From Porodaedalea pini (Eukaryota; Basidiomycota; Agaricomycetes; Hymenochaetales; Hymenochaetaceae): 64,000 nt of DNA. The notes below the pieces were generated by a model that searched no databases, had not been told where the DNA came from, and was given only the letters and a program-made list of their open reading frames with translations. Both the position numbers and the translations under genes were made by a program. Each line of letters opens with the position of its first letter. Positions within the stretch are counted from its first letter, which is position 1. This document shows, in pieces, positions 36,018 to 47,567 of the stretch. The stretch covers positions 434,001 through 498,000 of the forward strand of contig NBAY01000005.1 of assembly GCA_002794775.1 (NCBI GenBank), written 5' to 3'.

Positions 36018-37544
36018 GGCTCTCTGCTCAACTTGTCTTTCTCTCCGCCTCCTTTCTTTTCATTTGGTTCACCCTTTATTGGCTATCAGCAGTGCAATCT
36101 TCCCCCATCCCCTCCGCTCACTGGCATTAAGTCATAGACTCAAGACTCATCCTCCTACCTTAGACACTACACCTACTCCTCCGTACCGGTGCTCAATCCT
36201 ACATTATTGTACTTAGACTCTTCAGTTTCCCATCTTGTTTCCCTTATTTACGTTTCGGTTCGCGGCACTCTGGCAGCAATGCAAGTCCCTTGTTATTCAC
36301 TTATATCTCCGCTTTTCCTTCCCCATCTTCACTTTTTTTCTTATACGGGTCACCTTTGTTGTTCTCCCTTTCATCATTTGTCTTTCGCATTTCATTCGGG
36401 GATGTACATGCCCACCCTTTCCACATTCCTTTCTCGTTGTTCTTATATCCATGCATGTCGGTTTTACTATTTCTTGCCATCAATTGCATCCCATTCCATT
36501 CCACTTCTGCATTCCGGGCTCTGTTGTTACTTCCCTTTCGGTTATCCTTAATTATTTCTTTTACCGTTCTCTCCGTCTGCGACTCCTGTTTTCACTGTTT
36601 TCCGTTTCACCCTAATCCTCTTCATTCATCCACTCAATTCTTCTCTCTCCCTTCCTTATCAGTTTGCGACTTATTGCTATGCCGCCCTTTTTCTTCTCTC
36701 CCTCCTTTCCCATTCACTTTCTCTCCTCTCGACAACTGTACGACGCACTCCTAGACTCAGGCGCTGCCCCTGATCCTGCCGCGGCGGCGGTGATTTCAAT
36801 GGCTTCTTTATTATGTCCTTTCCTTTATTCTCTTTTCTTCACCACCCTTTTGATACATAGGTGATGTTGTTCGTTTTGGGCCGTATGATATGTGTTGCAG
36901 TTGGACATTAATGCAGATTGCGTTTCGGTTCTTTCTCTTTTTTTGTGTGTGTGCGATTCATGAGTCTTGATCGGACGTGCTAAATTTACATTTGAAGAAG
37001 CTTTCGTCGGAGGATGATCGACGGATCGACGGGTCGGGCTCGAGTTTTTCAAACTCGGTTCAGGTTCCGGCAGCATCCTACACCGCAAGAGTGAGGCTTT
37101 TCGCAGGCCACGGATCAACGAGTACCTAGTGCTGTTGTATACTGCTCTCTTCTCCATTCAACTGGCTGGAAATGTGTGTCACGGAACTCACTCAAGTCAG
37201 TGTGTGTCCAATTCGACAAACCGAGTTCCTGGTGCTCTTTCTATCGCTCTTAAGCAGTCGCCGGTGATTGGTGGATTCAGGGCTGATATCCTGTGCATCC
37301 GCATGCTGCTTAATATGAACATCTTCCCATTGTTTAGCAGACCCTCGTGAACATCTCCTCGGATTACTTGAATTCCTTCGATAATCCGAACTCTTCTGCG
37401 CCGATGCCAAGTAACCTGGAAGCCTGCCGAATTCTCTGACAGCTCTTACCTTCAATCCTTTTTTTACAGATTTCATTCGAGGAAGTGCCTTAATACTAAA
37501 ACCTAAAGCGGCTATGTCCTCCCGATCATCTTAATCAAAAAATC
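36018..37544. other. Pyrimidine-rich downstream region of the SRPK gene
   Basis: About 36030-36860 is strongly C/T-biased on the plus strand, giving long chance frames rich in Phe/Leu/Ser/Pro in all three forward frames. Probably an extended 3' UTR; no gene supported. The remainder shows nothing recognisable. Confidence 0.5.
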
Positions 37545-38690
37545 ATGGAGAAGAGAAGCAAGAGTTCATGTCTTTCCGAACAAAGCCCTGCAGATAGGAG
37601 ATCCTTGTGAAGCCGATTTGGATGTATTTCCTGGAGTTTCCTCCTTCACCATAGTGCAGAGCGCGGCTCGCCCATAAAAACTCGAACATTATGCCACTTG
37701 AGGTTCCCTATCACCTCAGTGACTATGCCTGCGCAAGCAAAGATTCAACAGCTATCCGGGTTCTGCCTACCTCTTGCCGGCAGACGAGAAGGAAGCAGAG
37801 CGGTGAGCTTTTCCTTCATAGGGGAACTTGCTGTGACACTTACACAAGATCAATGTGCAGGTTACAACTGCAGCATAATGTGTTGAAAGAGGCCTGTGGA
37901 GGTAGTATATTGTTGTGTCCTTTCGAAGCACAAGGCACGTATTTTGTGCTCGACTGTGGTGTCGGTTGTGGTAAGTATAACATTTGCTGACAGTCAAGTC
38001 TATCAACTGACTACAATAAACTAACCAGCTTCGTGGCTCCTCGATATCGCTAGTCAGCTCTCTCCATCGTCGGTCTTGCATGGCGTCGACATTGAGAGTC
38101 GACTTTTTCCGCGCAGCCCGCCACGGAACGTTTCCTTTTCTCTCAACTCCGTCTTGACGCTCCCAGCCGACTGGACGGGCAAGTTCGACATCGTCCACCA
38201 GCGCCTGCTGTTCGCCGCTCACCGATGTGCAGAGTGGCCGCATGCGCTCGCGCAGATACACCGCGTCCTCCGCCCAGGCGGATGGGTGCAGCTCGCCGAG
38301 TACGGATTTTGGCGTGCGGGACCCGTCACGGCGCAGTTTTCCCTCCTACACCGTGCAGCGTTCTCGTCCCGCGGAATCGACCGCGACATCGCCCAGGACC
38401 TCCCCGCGCTGCTCTCCGCTGCGGGATTCCCTGATGTCCGTGTCGAGCGGCGCGAGATCCCTCTCGGCGCATTGGCAGGGAATCTCGGTGCGGACGAGCG
38501 GGATAATATTATTGGTGTTTTTCGCGCACTGAAGACCGTCGTACTGCAAGCTGGGGGGTTTGGTTTCGTTGAAAGCGAGGAGGAGTACGATAGGCTTGTA
38601 GATGCGGTTGATAAAGAGTGGGACGAGACTGAAGGCGCGGAAATCGAGTTCTTCGTCTTCTACGCACAGAGACCCATTCTCGCATCCTAG
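37545..38690 (+). CDS. Class I SAM-dependent methyltransferase, copy 1
   Basis: Best model: exons 37545-37606, 37752-37802, 37861-37970 and 38029-38690, 294 residues. The last three are certain by comparison with copy 2. The first exon is uncertain: homologous sequence directly 5' of the YPGSAYLLPADEKEAER segment has lost an in-frame ATG and carries a TGA. The model uses an upstream ATG and a 145-nt intron, and gives exactly the same coding length as copy 2. Motif I is VLDCGVGCASWLLDIA; later motifs are HGVDIESRLFP, FDIVHQRLLFAA and IHRVLRPGGWVQLAEYG, as in the UbiE/LaeA-like fungal methyltransferases. The small-molecule or protein substrate is unknown. If the long intron is not used, this copy is an N-terminally broken pseudogene. 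Confidence 0.65.
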
Positions 38691-39811
38691 AGTTAGATGC
38701 TCGCTTTTAGGTTGCCGCAATGCGCAACATGCACGGTATGTCTTATGAGCTACTAGTACTAAGTAAATAACGATTTATCAATTGAGTTCGAGTTTGACTA
38801 GCAGTTGGAGTCATCGGGAAAACCCCTTCCCCAGAATCTGCAAATAAATATAAGAAATCATACAATTTATTCTGGATTTTGGGCGGTTCTTGTGGTTCTA
38901 TAGCTTTATTTTTCCGGAAAGTTATTGTTTTAAAGTCCTGAATAGAGAGGTTCTAGGTACTACTCTGTAATTTTCCTGTAGTTCTATGTATTACTTCGAT
39001 GCGCACCCATCCGTAGGTTGTTCCCTGAGTCTTCTCACCTGGCGGGCTGGATTTTCCAGACTCTTGCTTGCAGAATCCTGAGTTCCTCGAACATCCGGGA
39101 GATTATGGTTCCTATGAGATCGGTGGAAGTACGCCTACACAAAATTTGTATGACACTCCAGATTTCACCAAGCTTAAGAGGGCAGTTCTGAAATTCCCCG
39201 AGGAGTGTGGTCGAATGCTACTTTTCAGATGACATGTTGATGCTCAAACAGGGCATTCACATCGAGGAGTGTGTCTGCATCCCGGCGGCTCCGAACCATC
39301 GTGGATATGGATGTGGCACTTCTTCAAGTCACCAGCACTATCTGGATTGTTCAGACGAGTATCTCCCGAAGCCATGAAGGCTCGTCAACGAGGTATTCAC
39401 ACATCAGGTCTATCGTAAAGGAGGTCAATAGGTGTGCATGGGAGCTTTACATAGAAAGACACCCGACGCTGCACGGGCTAAACAACGTCTACCATAATCA
39501 ACAGATTACTTCCATTACTATGATTAGATACATTTATGTAAGCCCCTCTCCTGAACTGCGCCGCGAGTGGAAGTTGCCCGTCAAAGGCTGGAAGGATGTG
39601 TCCGGGGAGGTTTACTGCCTACACCTTGATGTCCCTTGCTTATTGCTTTCAAGCAGCCTCCTCTTGTCGAATGAACGTTGACAAGCATGGATTTCCCTCT
39701 TCATTACCGCTATGGTTACTTTCGTGTTATTTAAACCCTTTCAATTGACTTTTGTATGCTCGTTCATTGAATACAGTATTAACCGGGAAACTGCATTTCA
39801 AAAATGACACG
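38691..39811. other. Spacer between methyltransferase copy 1 and the inverted-repeat element
   Basis: No gene is supported. A short plus-strand frame near 39246-39377 is Cys/His-rich (ECVCIPAAPNHRGYG) but lacks context and is not called. Confidence 0.4.
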
Positions 39812-39844
39812 ACTATGGTGCGTAAAGGCACCTCGCGGCAACTC
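39812..39844 (+). repeat. Left terminal inverted repeat
   Basis: 33-bp repeat, perfect inverted match to 40522-40554. Confidence 0.85.
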
Positions 39845-40521
39845 TGCCCAGCTCGTAATTTTTAGAATTTTTATGTACCAATTGAAATCTATCATGAAAG
39901 TGGCCAAAAGCTGCAATTTCTCGCATTTTCGGAAAAACCCAAGAAATGTTTCAAATTTTTTGAGAAAAGAAAATTGAAAAAATTCAGGAAAAAATTCCCA
40001 CATGTCCGGCATGGTTTTTTTCGCACACCACACGAAAAAAAAACATGCCACTCAGGCATGCGAAGGGCAGAATCACCCTTGAGAAAAAGAAAACCAGGGA
40101 AACAGGCCTTAAATTTGCCCTGCTCATATTTCCCTCTTATTTTTCGAGTTTTTTTTATCATTCAATTAATATTTTCAATAGAAGGGAACTTGATTTTATT
40201 CCGGCTGCGGCTGCCATGAAGAAATACAAATCACATAGACATATTCCGGACAGTGCAATATTAATAACTCAGGAGGTCCTCAAAGAACGAAAATGGTAGT
40301 TATGATCGATATTTTGTTATGTAATTACCAAATGCGGATGGATTTGTAATAGCTTAGCCGACATGTTTCAAATCTTGTCTCAAAAAAAAACATAACCTCA
40401 CAATTTTTTTTTTTGAGGTACATACTATATTCATATTGATTCCCTGTATCTACTGTAATTTTTTCCAGGCTTATTTATTATGATGTGGTGGAGGAGTAGG
40501 ATGTTGAAGTTGATGCGACTT

Positions 40522-40554
40522 GAGTTGCCGCGAGGTGCCTTTACGCACCATAGT
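40522..40554 (-). repeat. Right terminal inverted repeat
   Basis: 33-bp repeat, perfect inverted match to 39812-39844. Confidence 0.85.
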
Positions 40555-41062
40555 ACTCGGCGTTACCCGTACTGTAAGGCGACTAAGTGTATGTGTACGT
40601 AATATTGCCTTGATCGACAACCGCTCAAAGTTTTTCTAAACTCCGAATCGAGTCTTGTGACTCAAGATTCACGCTTTATCGCTGCATTACAAGGGTGAAA
40701 CTCGCATTATCCTTGAGCAGTCTGCCTTGCATATATTGCTCTGTTCTGAATGAGGAGCGCTGGCGATCTGGATCACGTGACGAAGATTCCAGGCTGATAG
40801 GCTTTTACAGATTTTCCAACTGCGTAGGCGACTTGAAAATATGTTCAACATACAAATGGTTAGTAACACAGGATAGATGATCCATAGCTCCCGGTGCTCC
40901 TTGTCATCCTCGAACAACCTCGGGCGGTCAACACCATCATGAGTCAACCTCAGGCTCAGCTGCTAGACAACTTGAACTTCACGCACAAACTCTATCTGTT
41001 CGGTAATTCTAGACCTACAATTCCAGCTGAACGCTGTGCTACCGGTGAACAAGCATCTCTTT
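40555..41062. other. Spacer between the inverted-repeat element and methyltransferase copy 2
   Basis: 508 bp with no recognised gene; the part nearest 41062 is the 3' side of methyltransferase copy 2. Confidence 0.5.
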
Positions 41063-42064
41063 CTATTGTGTCAGGATGGGCCGTTGTGCGTAGAACACGA
41101 AAAACTCCATCCCCGCGCCTTCCGTCTCATCCCACTCCCTTTCAACAGCATCAACAAGCCGGTCAAACTCCTCCTCCGTCCGAACGATACCGAATCCTCC
41201 GGCCTGAAGCACGATGGTCTTCACTGTACGGAAGACGCCGATGAAATTATCCCGTGCATCTGCACCGAGCCTCCCCGCCCACGCGCCGAGTGGGATCACG
41301 TGTCGTTCAACGTGGACGGCGGAGAAGCCGGCAGCGCGGAGGAGCGCGGGGAGGTCCGCGGCTATGTCGCGGTCGAGGCCGCGGGATGCGAATGCCGCGC
41401 GTTGTAGGGGCGCGTGATGTGCGGTGACGGGACCTGCTTGCCAGGACCCATATTCGCCGAGCTGCGCCCATCCGCCCGGGCGGAGGACGCGGTGGATCTG
41501 CGCGAGTGCATCCGGCCATTCCGTTCGTCTGAGTGCGGCGACCAGCAGGCGCTGGTGGACGATGTCGAACTTGCCCGTCCACTCGGCTGGGAGCGTCAAG
41601 ACGGAGTTGAGAGAGAAGGAGACGTTCCGCGGGTATGCGCGTGGAAGAAGGCGACTTTCGATGTCCACGCCGTGCAAGATTGACGACGGTGAGAGCTCAC
41701 TAGCGATGTCGAGGAGCCACGAAGCTAGTTGATTTGACTGCAGTCTGTTGGTGGACTTGGCTGATAGCTGATTTTGCACTTACCACACCCGACACCACAG
41801 TCGAGCACAAAATATGTGCCTTGCACCTCGAAGGGACACTGCAATAGCTTACCTCCGCAAGCTTCTTTCACCACCTCATGCTGCAGCTGCAGGCTGTATA
41901 TTGACCTTGTATAAATGCTATAGCAAGTCCACCCATGAGGGAACGGCTCACCGCTCTGCCTCCTTATCATCTGCCGTCAGGAAGTAAGCAGAACCCTCGT
42001 AGTTATCGGACTCCCTAGAAACATGAGAAACCGGGACTGTTCCGACCTGCGCAGACGTGGTCAT
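41063..42064 (-). CDS. Class I SAM-dependent methyltransferase, copy 2
   Basis: Exons 41952-42064, 41784-41893 and 41063-41724 give 294 residues from MTTSAQVG; an in-frame ATG at 42139 would add 25 residues. Motif I VLDCGVGCASWLLDIA, then HGVDIESRLLP, FDIVHQRLLVAALR and IHRVLRPGGWAQLGEYG. It is closely similar to copy 1 along the whole length, with identical exon lengths for the last two exons (110 and 662 nt), and lies in opposite orientation 2.4 kb away. The pair therefore arose by an inverted duplication. The enzyme resembles LaeA-like/UbiE-like fungal methyltransferases, but no biosynthetic partner gene is visible nearby. Substrate unknown. Differences cluster at surface-type positions while motifs are kept, so this copy is likely functional. 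Confidence 0.85.
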
Positions 42065-42139
42065 CGAGGTGGGAGGGATTCTCTTTCTGCAGCATTTTGC
42101 GTTGGCAGGACATGAATTCCTACTGATCTTCTCCACCAC

Positions 42140-43613
42140 TCATCCATAGAGGTCACTGAGAGAATTCAGCCGCTTCGGATACCAGTATCAAGGCATTGCC
42201 TTGAATCAATTTAGAACTTAGAGAAAGTGCCGATAAGGACGAGCGGTGTGAGAGTTCGTAAGGCTTCCAGGTTACGTGTTGTCGGTGGTAAAGGGTCTGT
42301 AGAAGCTCAGGGACGAATGATACAAGGCAATGTACACAAAGTGCCGCAATGTTGATCATGTGTCCCATTAATCTTGCTTCCATGTTCAGGCCTTGAATTC
42401 AGATGGTTTCTTCCTCCCCCCTCTTTAACCTTGCCTTCAATTCAGGTACTCAATATTAATGCATATCATGCTCGTTTGACCAATACTTATTGATTTCCAG
42501 TTGCGCTACTTGTAAGGCTGAGCCGAAACTTTCTTAGATTAATATTGATGACGAAGATCGATGTGTTTGATTAGGATCAATGGGCGCTAGAAACTGACCC
42601 GGTCGCTCTGGTTATTAATGTTCGTAACTGCGTCCTGAAAAGCAAGTCGCACAGGATATTCAAAGACGGTCTGATGAGTGACTAGAGCTCGAAGAGTTCC
42701 TCTTCTGCTTGTCACCGATAGAGAAGAGTCGAGCAGAAGGGAGACTATGTTGTAGTGATGTGAGCAAGGGCGTTGATGGGTTCTCGTGTCTGAAACTCCG
42801 AGTCATTGATCATTGTTTGTGAGAGTCACTAACGATTTCACTAGAATATTCTTCAAGCACGAATACTGGCAGCTCATCAAACGATACAAATCAAAGGGTA
42901 CTTCTGTACCCGTACGAATCTATTTTACTTGCTCATGTCTCAAGGATCTTCAAAACCACGCGTACGGATGAAAGTTTGTGGTGCCGCCTGTCAAGCGGCT
43001 GATCGACAGACGATCCGAGCCAGATCGACGGCGGATCCGTCACTGTCGCGGATGAGCGTCTCCAACGTGCGCCTCCTATCGATGACGCTCACTCGGAGAC
43101 GGTCTCCTCGACAACCGAAACAGCTCCAACGTCCCGCATTCATGTGTCTTTGTCTCAAGCCTCCGGATCCCCGGGTTCCGCTAAAAATAAAAACAAGCTT
43201 AAAGACTTCCCACATATGTAGTATTACTATTAATGCTCCCGCGACAAAGTCCATCTTTTGACTGCAAAACAAGTTTACTAGTACTTTAAGCAAGGTTACA
43301 GATAGCAAGCTACCTATGGACAACAGTGCTCCGCGCAGGTACAGACCCGGTACGACAGCGATGGGGTATATATATTATACGATACGGTCCGTCATGAACA
43401 TCATGAGCAGCAGATGGATGATAAAAGAAGAAAGGATAAGCCATGTGGAGCTGTTCTTTGGATCACGAAGTAAAGACAGCGATAAGGGAGTAGAGACAGA
43501 CAAATGAATGGGTCAGACGGGAAGTGAAATTGAGTAACAAGACAAAGGCTTTTGGAAAGTACAAGCCTAGAGTTCGGAATGTTTTCAAAAGAGTAAGAGT
43601 TAGTCGACTTCAC
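42140..43613. other. Intergenic, nothing recognised
   Basis: No protein family or RNA gene is seen. A 110-codon frame at 42929-43261 is Arg/Ser-rich without motifs. The end nearest 43613 is the 3' UTR of the chitin deacetylase gene. Confidence 0.5.
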
Positions 43614-45383
43614 TCAAAGTAGAAGTGAGCCGACGCCGATGAGAGCTCCGACGAGGCTTGACCCAATCAAAGCTCCAGCAGGGAGCAAGCTTGGGAGAAC
43701 AGCGTTGGCTGCAGAGGAATGCGATGATTGCGATGACGACGATGCGTCGCTCGCCTGGGCACCTCCTGCTGATCCGCCTACGGGACATAACGTGAGAACC
43801 AAGAAACGTGAGACGAAGCAGATAATCAGTACTCACTTCCTGACGGCGGTGGGTTCGTCGAATTATTGTTCGTCTCTATGTATGCATCACTCATGGGCTT
43901 GTTTTGGCATGTAATGACAGGCTGAAGTTTGAACGCTGGCTGATGCGCGAGTGCCTCCGGGAGGATGTAGCCCGTGGCGAGCTCAACGGTCTGCTCGAAG
44001 AGATCGTGCTCGAGAACGATGAAGCCCGTGTTGATAGACGTCGCGTTGCCCATGATCTGGTTGAAGTTCGAGATGACCTGGGAAGACGAGATTGTGCCGG
44101 CATTGATGTTGAAGTCACCAGTGTCGAACGTCGCTGTCGCGCTGATGCGTGTCCAGATCACGGGGGTGAGATCCATGGCCAAGGCAATGGCACGAACGCG
44201 ATCACTAAAGCGGAAGAAAGGAGCAGACAGCTTAGTAAAACTTCAGAAACAAACACTGAATTTTCTCATCGCTTACTCTATATCGCCGTATGGCGGACGG
44301 AAGGTGTTTGGCGTAACACCAAGTACATCTTTTGTGATTTTCTTGGTCCACCCAAACTCCGCGATAATCTCCTCATTCGTGAGTGTCGTGAGCGGCGGGT
44401 GACTCCAGGTGTGAACACCAATTTGATGTCCGCCCATGTACTCCGTCTGCAGGGTATGCGGGTTCTCGAGGATCCGAGAGCCAATGGTAAAGAACGTTGT
44501 CTTCAGCTGCTGCTGGTCTAGATACTAAAAACAGGACATTAATGATTCATTTTGGCAGAATACATGGCGAGGACACTAACCTGAAGAAGATTCGGCGTGT
44601 AAAATGCAGGGCCGTCGTCGTAAGTCAATCCCCAGGTCAGAGTAGTAGGGCAAGTCGTGATATCCGTATCACGCGTGCACCCGCCACACGTCCACCAACA
44701 ACGAGACTGGTCGGCCGCTGCTTCAGGGTTGGACGCGCATGCACCGGCGTTAACCGTTACGCTGATGTTCGGGATGCTAGTTGCACGCGCGAAATTAATG
44801 AGTTCATAGTATGAAAAGGACAATTAATATTGGGTGCCGAAGAATACTTACGTAAAGCCACTGTTCGCTACATCTTGTATCCACTGCTGAACCTCCGGGG
44901 AGTCTGTAGGGGGCGACTTGTCCATCGTCGGATAGTTCGCGCTGTTCAGCGTAGAGACTGCACCCACATATCAGCGCCCGTATTTCACATAAGCCCGGGA
45001 GCGATAAAAATAAACCCACTGTCTGGAAGAGGAGGCGCATTAGAGATGGCGGAGGGAGTTGAGCCTGCGGCATAGGTGGTCGGGAGAGCGATCGTCGGAG
45101 TCGAGCTTTGAGCCGCTGTGATCGACGACAACGGGACGGCCGTCGGGTTCTGCGAGATCAACGAAACAGAGATCTGGGTGACGACACTCGCAGTCCCGTT
45201 TGCGGTTGCAGTCGCATTGACGCCCGACGTGGACGGCACGGCGCCCGAGACAGCAACGGGCGTCGATCCCGAGGGCGCAGCGCTAGTTACCTGACGCGCA
45301 TAGTTGCGGGGCGCATGGTCGGCGCACGCGACAGCGACGAGCGGGAGATGGGCGGCGGCGGCAGCGAGGACAGCAAACTTCAT
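43614..45383 (-). CDS. GPI-anchored chitin deacetylase (polysaccharide deacetylase, CE4)
   Basis: Exons 45020-45383, 44852-44957, 44581-44776, 44277-44524, 43837-44204 and 43614-43777 give 481 residues. An N-terminal signal peptide (FAVLAAAAAHLPLVAVACA) is followed by a Ser/Thr/Ala-rich linker. The CE4 catalytic motifs are TYDDGP (motif 1; the first Asp is the base, the second a metal ligand), HTWSHP (metal-binding HxxxH) and RPPYGDID (motif 3). A Ser-rich stretch and a hydrophobic tail (GALIGSSLVGALIGVGSLLL) form a GPI-attachment signal. Such enzymes convert cell-wall chitin to chitosan at the cell surface. Four cysteines before motif 1 (CWWTCGGC) suggest disulphides. Family and location are well supported; the exact substrate form is inferred. 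Confidence 0.9.
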
Positions 45384-45704
45384 GGCGGGAGATGTTGGTT
45401 CGAGGAAGAGTGCCGTGTCTCACGGGGCGTGGAAGCCCTCGCCTAAGTATGTGTTCTGAAAGCGTCCTAACGGAACGGCACAGTCTCACGGCATCTCGGC
45501 AGGTCTAAAAATACAACAGCCATGCCGCATCTGCACCTCGGGCGCGCACCTCGGCAGCGTCATTTCATTCGAGAACATTTCTACATCAACAACAGCTAAG
45601 AATAACAAACAAAATAAGACCTTCCTCGGCCGACGCTATATGGCCGTACATTTTGTGGGCGCGCAATATTAATATAAAAACAAACAGCGCGCTCCCTGCT
45701 CTGC
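45384..45704. other. Promoter region of the chitin deacetylase gene and 3' end of SET gene
   Basis: 321 bp between two minus-strand genes; no additional feature recognised. Confidence 0.5.
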
Positions 45705-46900
45705 TCACGCCTTCTTCTGCTTCTTCGGCACAGGCTTCTCCAGGTCAATCTCCTCCGCATCGTCCTCGTCTTCGTCCTCTTCGCTGTCCTCATCGTCCGA
45801 GAAGTTCCGCTCAAACTTGCCTGTATACATGTTGATCGCTTCCGGGAAGATGTCATTCGCGATATGGAGGCCGAGCTAAAAATAAAATGCAGTATATGTC
45901 AGCAGATATAAACACCGCGGAACGACGATCATGACTCCATGGCCATGAAACGGGGGTTGCATGGTGATATATGGAATGAAAAACGTACATCCTGCGGGTC
46001 ACTCTCTACTTCGAAAAGGTTGAAGAAGCTGCCTGATTCGACGAGGTCGCCGTCGTCCACCACACGCGGCAGCAGCTTCGTCAGCTTCATTGCATCGCTC
46101 TTCCACGAGATCTCAATTTTCTATAAGTCACCGTGCGCTAAGTCATTTTCTTCATGTCTTGAAAAAGCAGCGACATGAGCACGTACCTGCGGCGCGATGT
46201 CCCTCTCCCAGTCGAACTCGACCATCGAGTCCGTGACGCCATTTTCATCTGGCTTTTCGTCCTTCGCTGCGTGCGGTGGCATATACCTGTACTCCTTTTT
46301 AAGCACCTTATCGCTGAAATACGGATTGTCGCCAAAGTACTATAAAGCAAGAACAGCGACTCAGTGTCTATTCTCATTCATGCATTAACATAGCCAAACA
46401 TGACTCACAAACTCGAGCGTGAATGTGCGGAACTCGACGGGGTCGCGCTCGACCCAGACGTCCTCGAGCGCCAGGAGCGCCTTCTGATCAGCCAGGTACT
46501 GGCACTGCATCGCGAACGCCGAGTGGTTCATGAGTGCAACCGGCCAGAACTTGGGGAGCGTCTTGACGTGCTCGCGGCGCTTCTGGTACAAGGGCGTGAG
46601 GCGCTTGAGTGCCGTACGCTCTATGTCTCGCCAAAATTTCCACCGACAGAGCGAAAGAAGGGAAACGAGGACGGGTGATGTAAGAGAACAGATTCATTCC
46701 GTAAAAGTCGTCAGAAGAGGGACGAAGAACGGAGGAAATTTGAACTGCGCACCGTTCGCGAGCTCAATGCGTAGGATGTCGCGGTTGATGTCGTCGAGCT
46801 TCTTGTGCTCCTCGTCCGGAATCTCGACGTAGAACATGTCATTCGTGTCATCTACCTCGGACGGCGCGGGGCGCTTCTTCCCAGCAGCAGCTGCAGACAT
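45705..46900 (-). CDS. SET/NAP-family histone chaperone
   Basis: Exons 46753-46900, 46409-46620, 46187-46339, 45989-46120 and 45705-45875 give 271 residues. The N-terminal dimerisation helix (EHKKLDDINRDILRIEL) leads into KRLTPLYQKRREHVKTL, then the NAP signature IPKFW-like TLPKFWPVALMNHSAF, FTLEFYFGDNPYFSDKVLKKEY and IEISWKSDAMKLT. The protein ends with an acidic tail (DDEDSEEDEDEDDAEE) and a basic tip KKQKKA. This is closest to SET/TAF-I beta and Vps75, which bind histones H3-H4 and, for Vps75, the acetyltransferase Rtt109. It acts in nucleosome assembly in the nucleus. ATG at 46900 is the first start in frame. Confidence 0.88.
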
Positions 46901-47567
46901 CGCGCTCAAGACAGGTGGCTAAGTGACAAAGAGGCAGCTGAGAAACGAAGGAAAGCACAGCTGCCAAGCGCCCACCAATTATCAGACGCAATTTTTTATT
47001 CGCTGTTCGCCGAACTCATTGCCACCGATCAAACTTTACCGCTTCTGTATCCAAGGATTAATTCAGAATAAAGTACGCTTATTTCCTCATTGCTGCAGGA
47101 GGCTGTATAACCTATTATAAAGAGGAAATGCAGCGTTCTGGATTATGACAACTCAGTTCCAAGCTGTGGAGATGATAACATTAATGGGCACTAAATACCG
47201 GTGAACTGTTACGTAAAACAAGGGTACTCAAGGCTTTCTATTACATGGTCGAAAGTAAGTCTCAGGGTCGGGTCTTAGACTTTCGCGCCAAAGTGAAAAT
47301 TAGGATGCCATTCCACGCTTCGAAACCGTGAAGGGGAAAGGCGATTTCGCGAGGAACTTGAACCGACTTTTGTTTTGTTTGCATTTGTTTGTAATTATCT
47401 GCCTTCTTTTCTCATTTTTTTTCTCGCTCCGATACTCGATGATATAAGCTTTGAGCTATTAATTGCGACCTCACGACCGGGAGTTGAGCAAATGGAGCCG
47501 TATAGCAAGATATAAACAATAACTATACAAAAAAAAGGTGCTAGCAAAAGGAGAAAGACATGATCAT
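46901..47567. other. Intergenic, nothing recognised
   Basis: 667 bp between two minus-strand genes: promoter of the SET gene and 3' region of the phosphodiesterase gene. No open frame with coding character. Confidence 0.5.

Larger units (their letters stand above)
39812..40554. mobile_element. 743-bp element with 33-bp perfect terminal inverted repeats (MITE-like)
   Basis: The 33 bases at 39812-39844 are the exact reverse complement of 40522-40554. Each end begins ACTATGGTGCG and contains a nested palindrome GGTGC...GCACC. The interior is AT-rich with A and T runs and has no transposase-like frame. This is the structure of a non-autonomous DNA transposon. Flanking bases (GACACG on the left, ACTCGG on the right) do not give an obvious target-site duplication, so the exact borders are uncertain by a few bases. 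It lies in the centre of the convergent methyltransferase pair. Confidence 0.75.

Noticed and set aside
36235..36754. Several overlapping 120-150-codon plus-strand frames
   Set aside because: All three forward frames are open because the strand is pyrimidine-rich; none has a coding signature.
39246..39681. Cys-rich small secreted protein candidate
   Set aside because: No signal peptide or splice support; the cysteine spacing fits no family I recognise.
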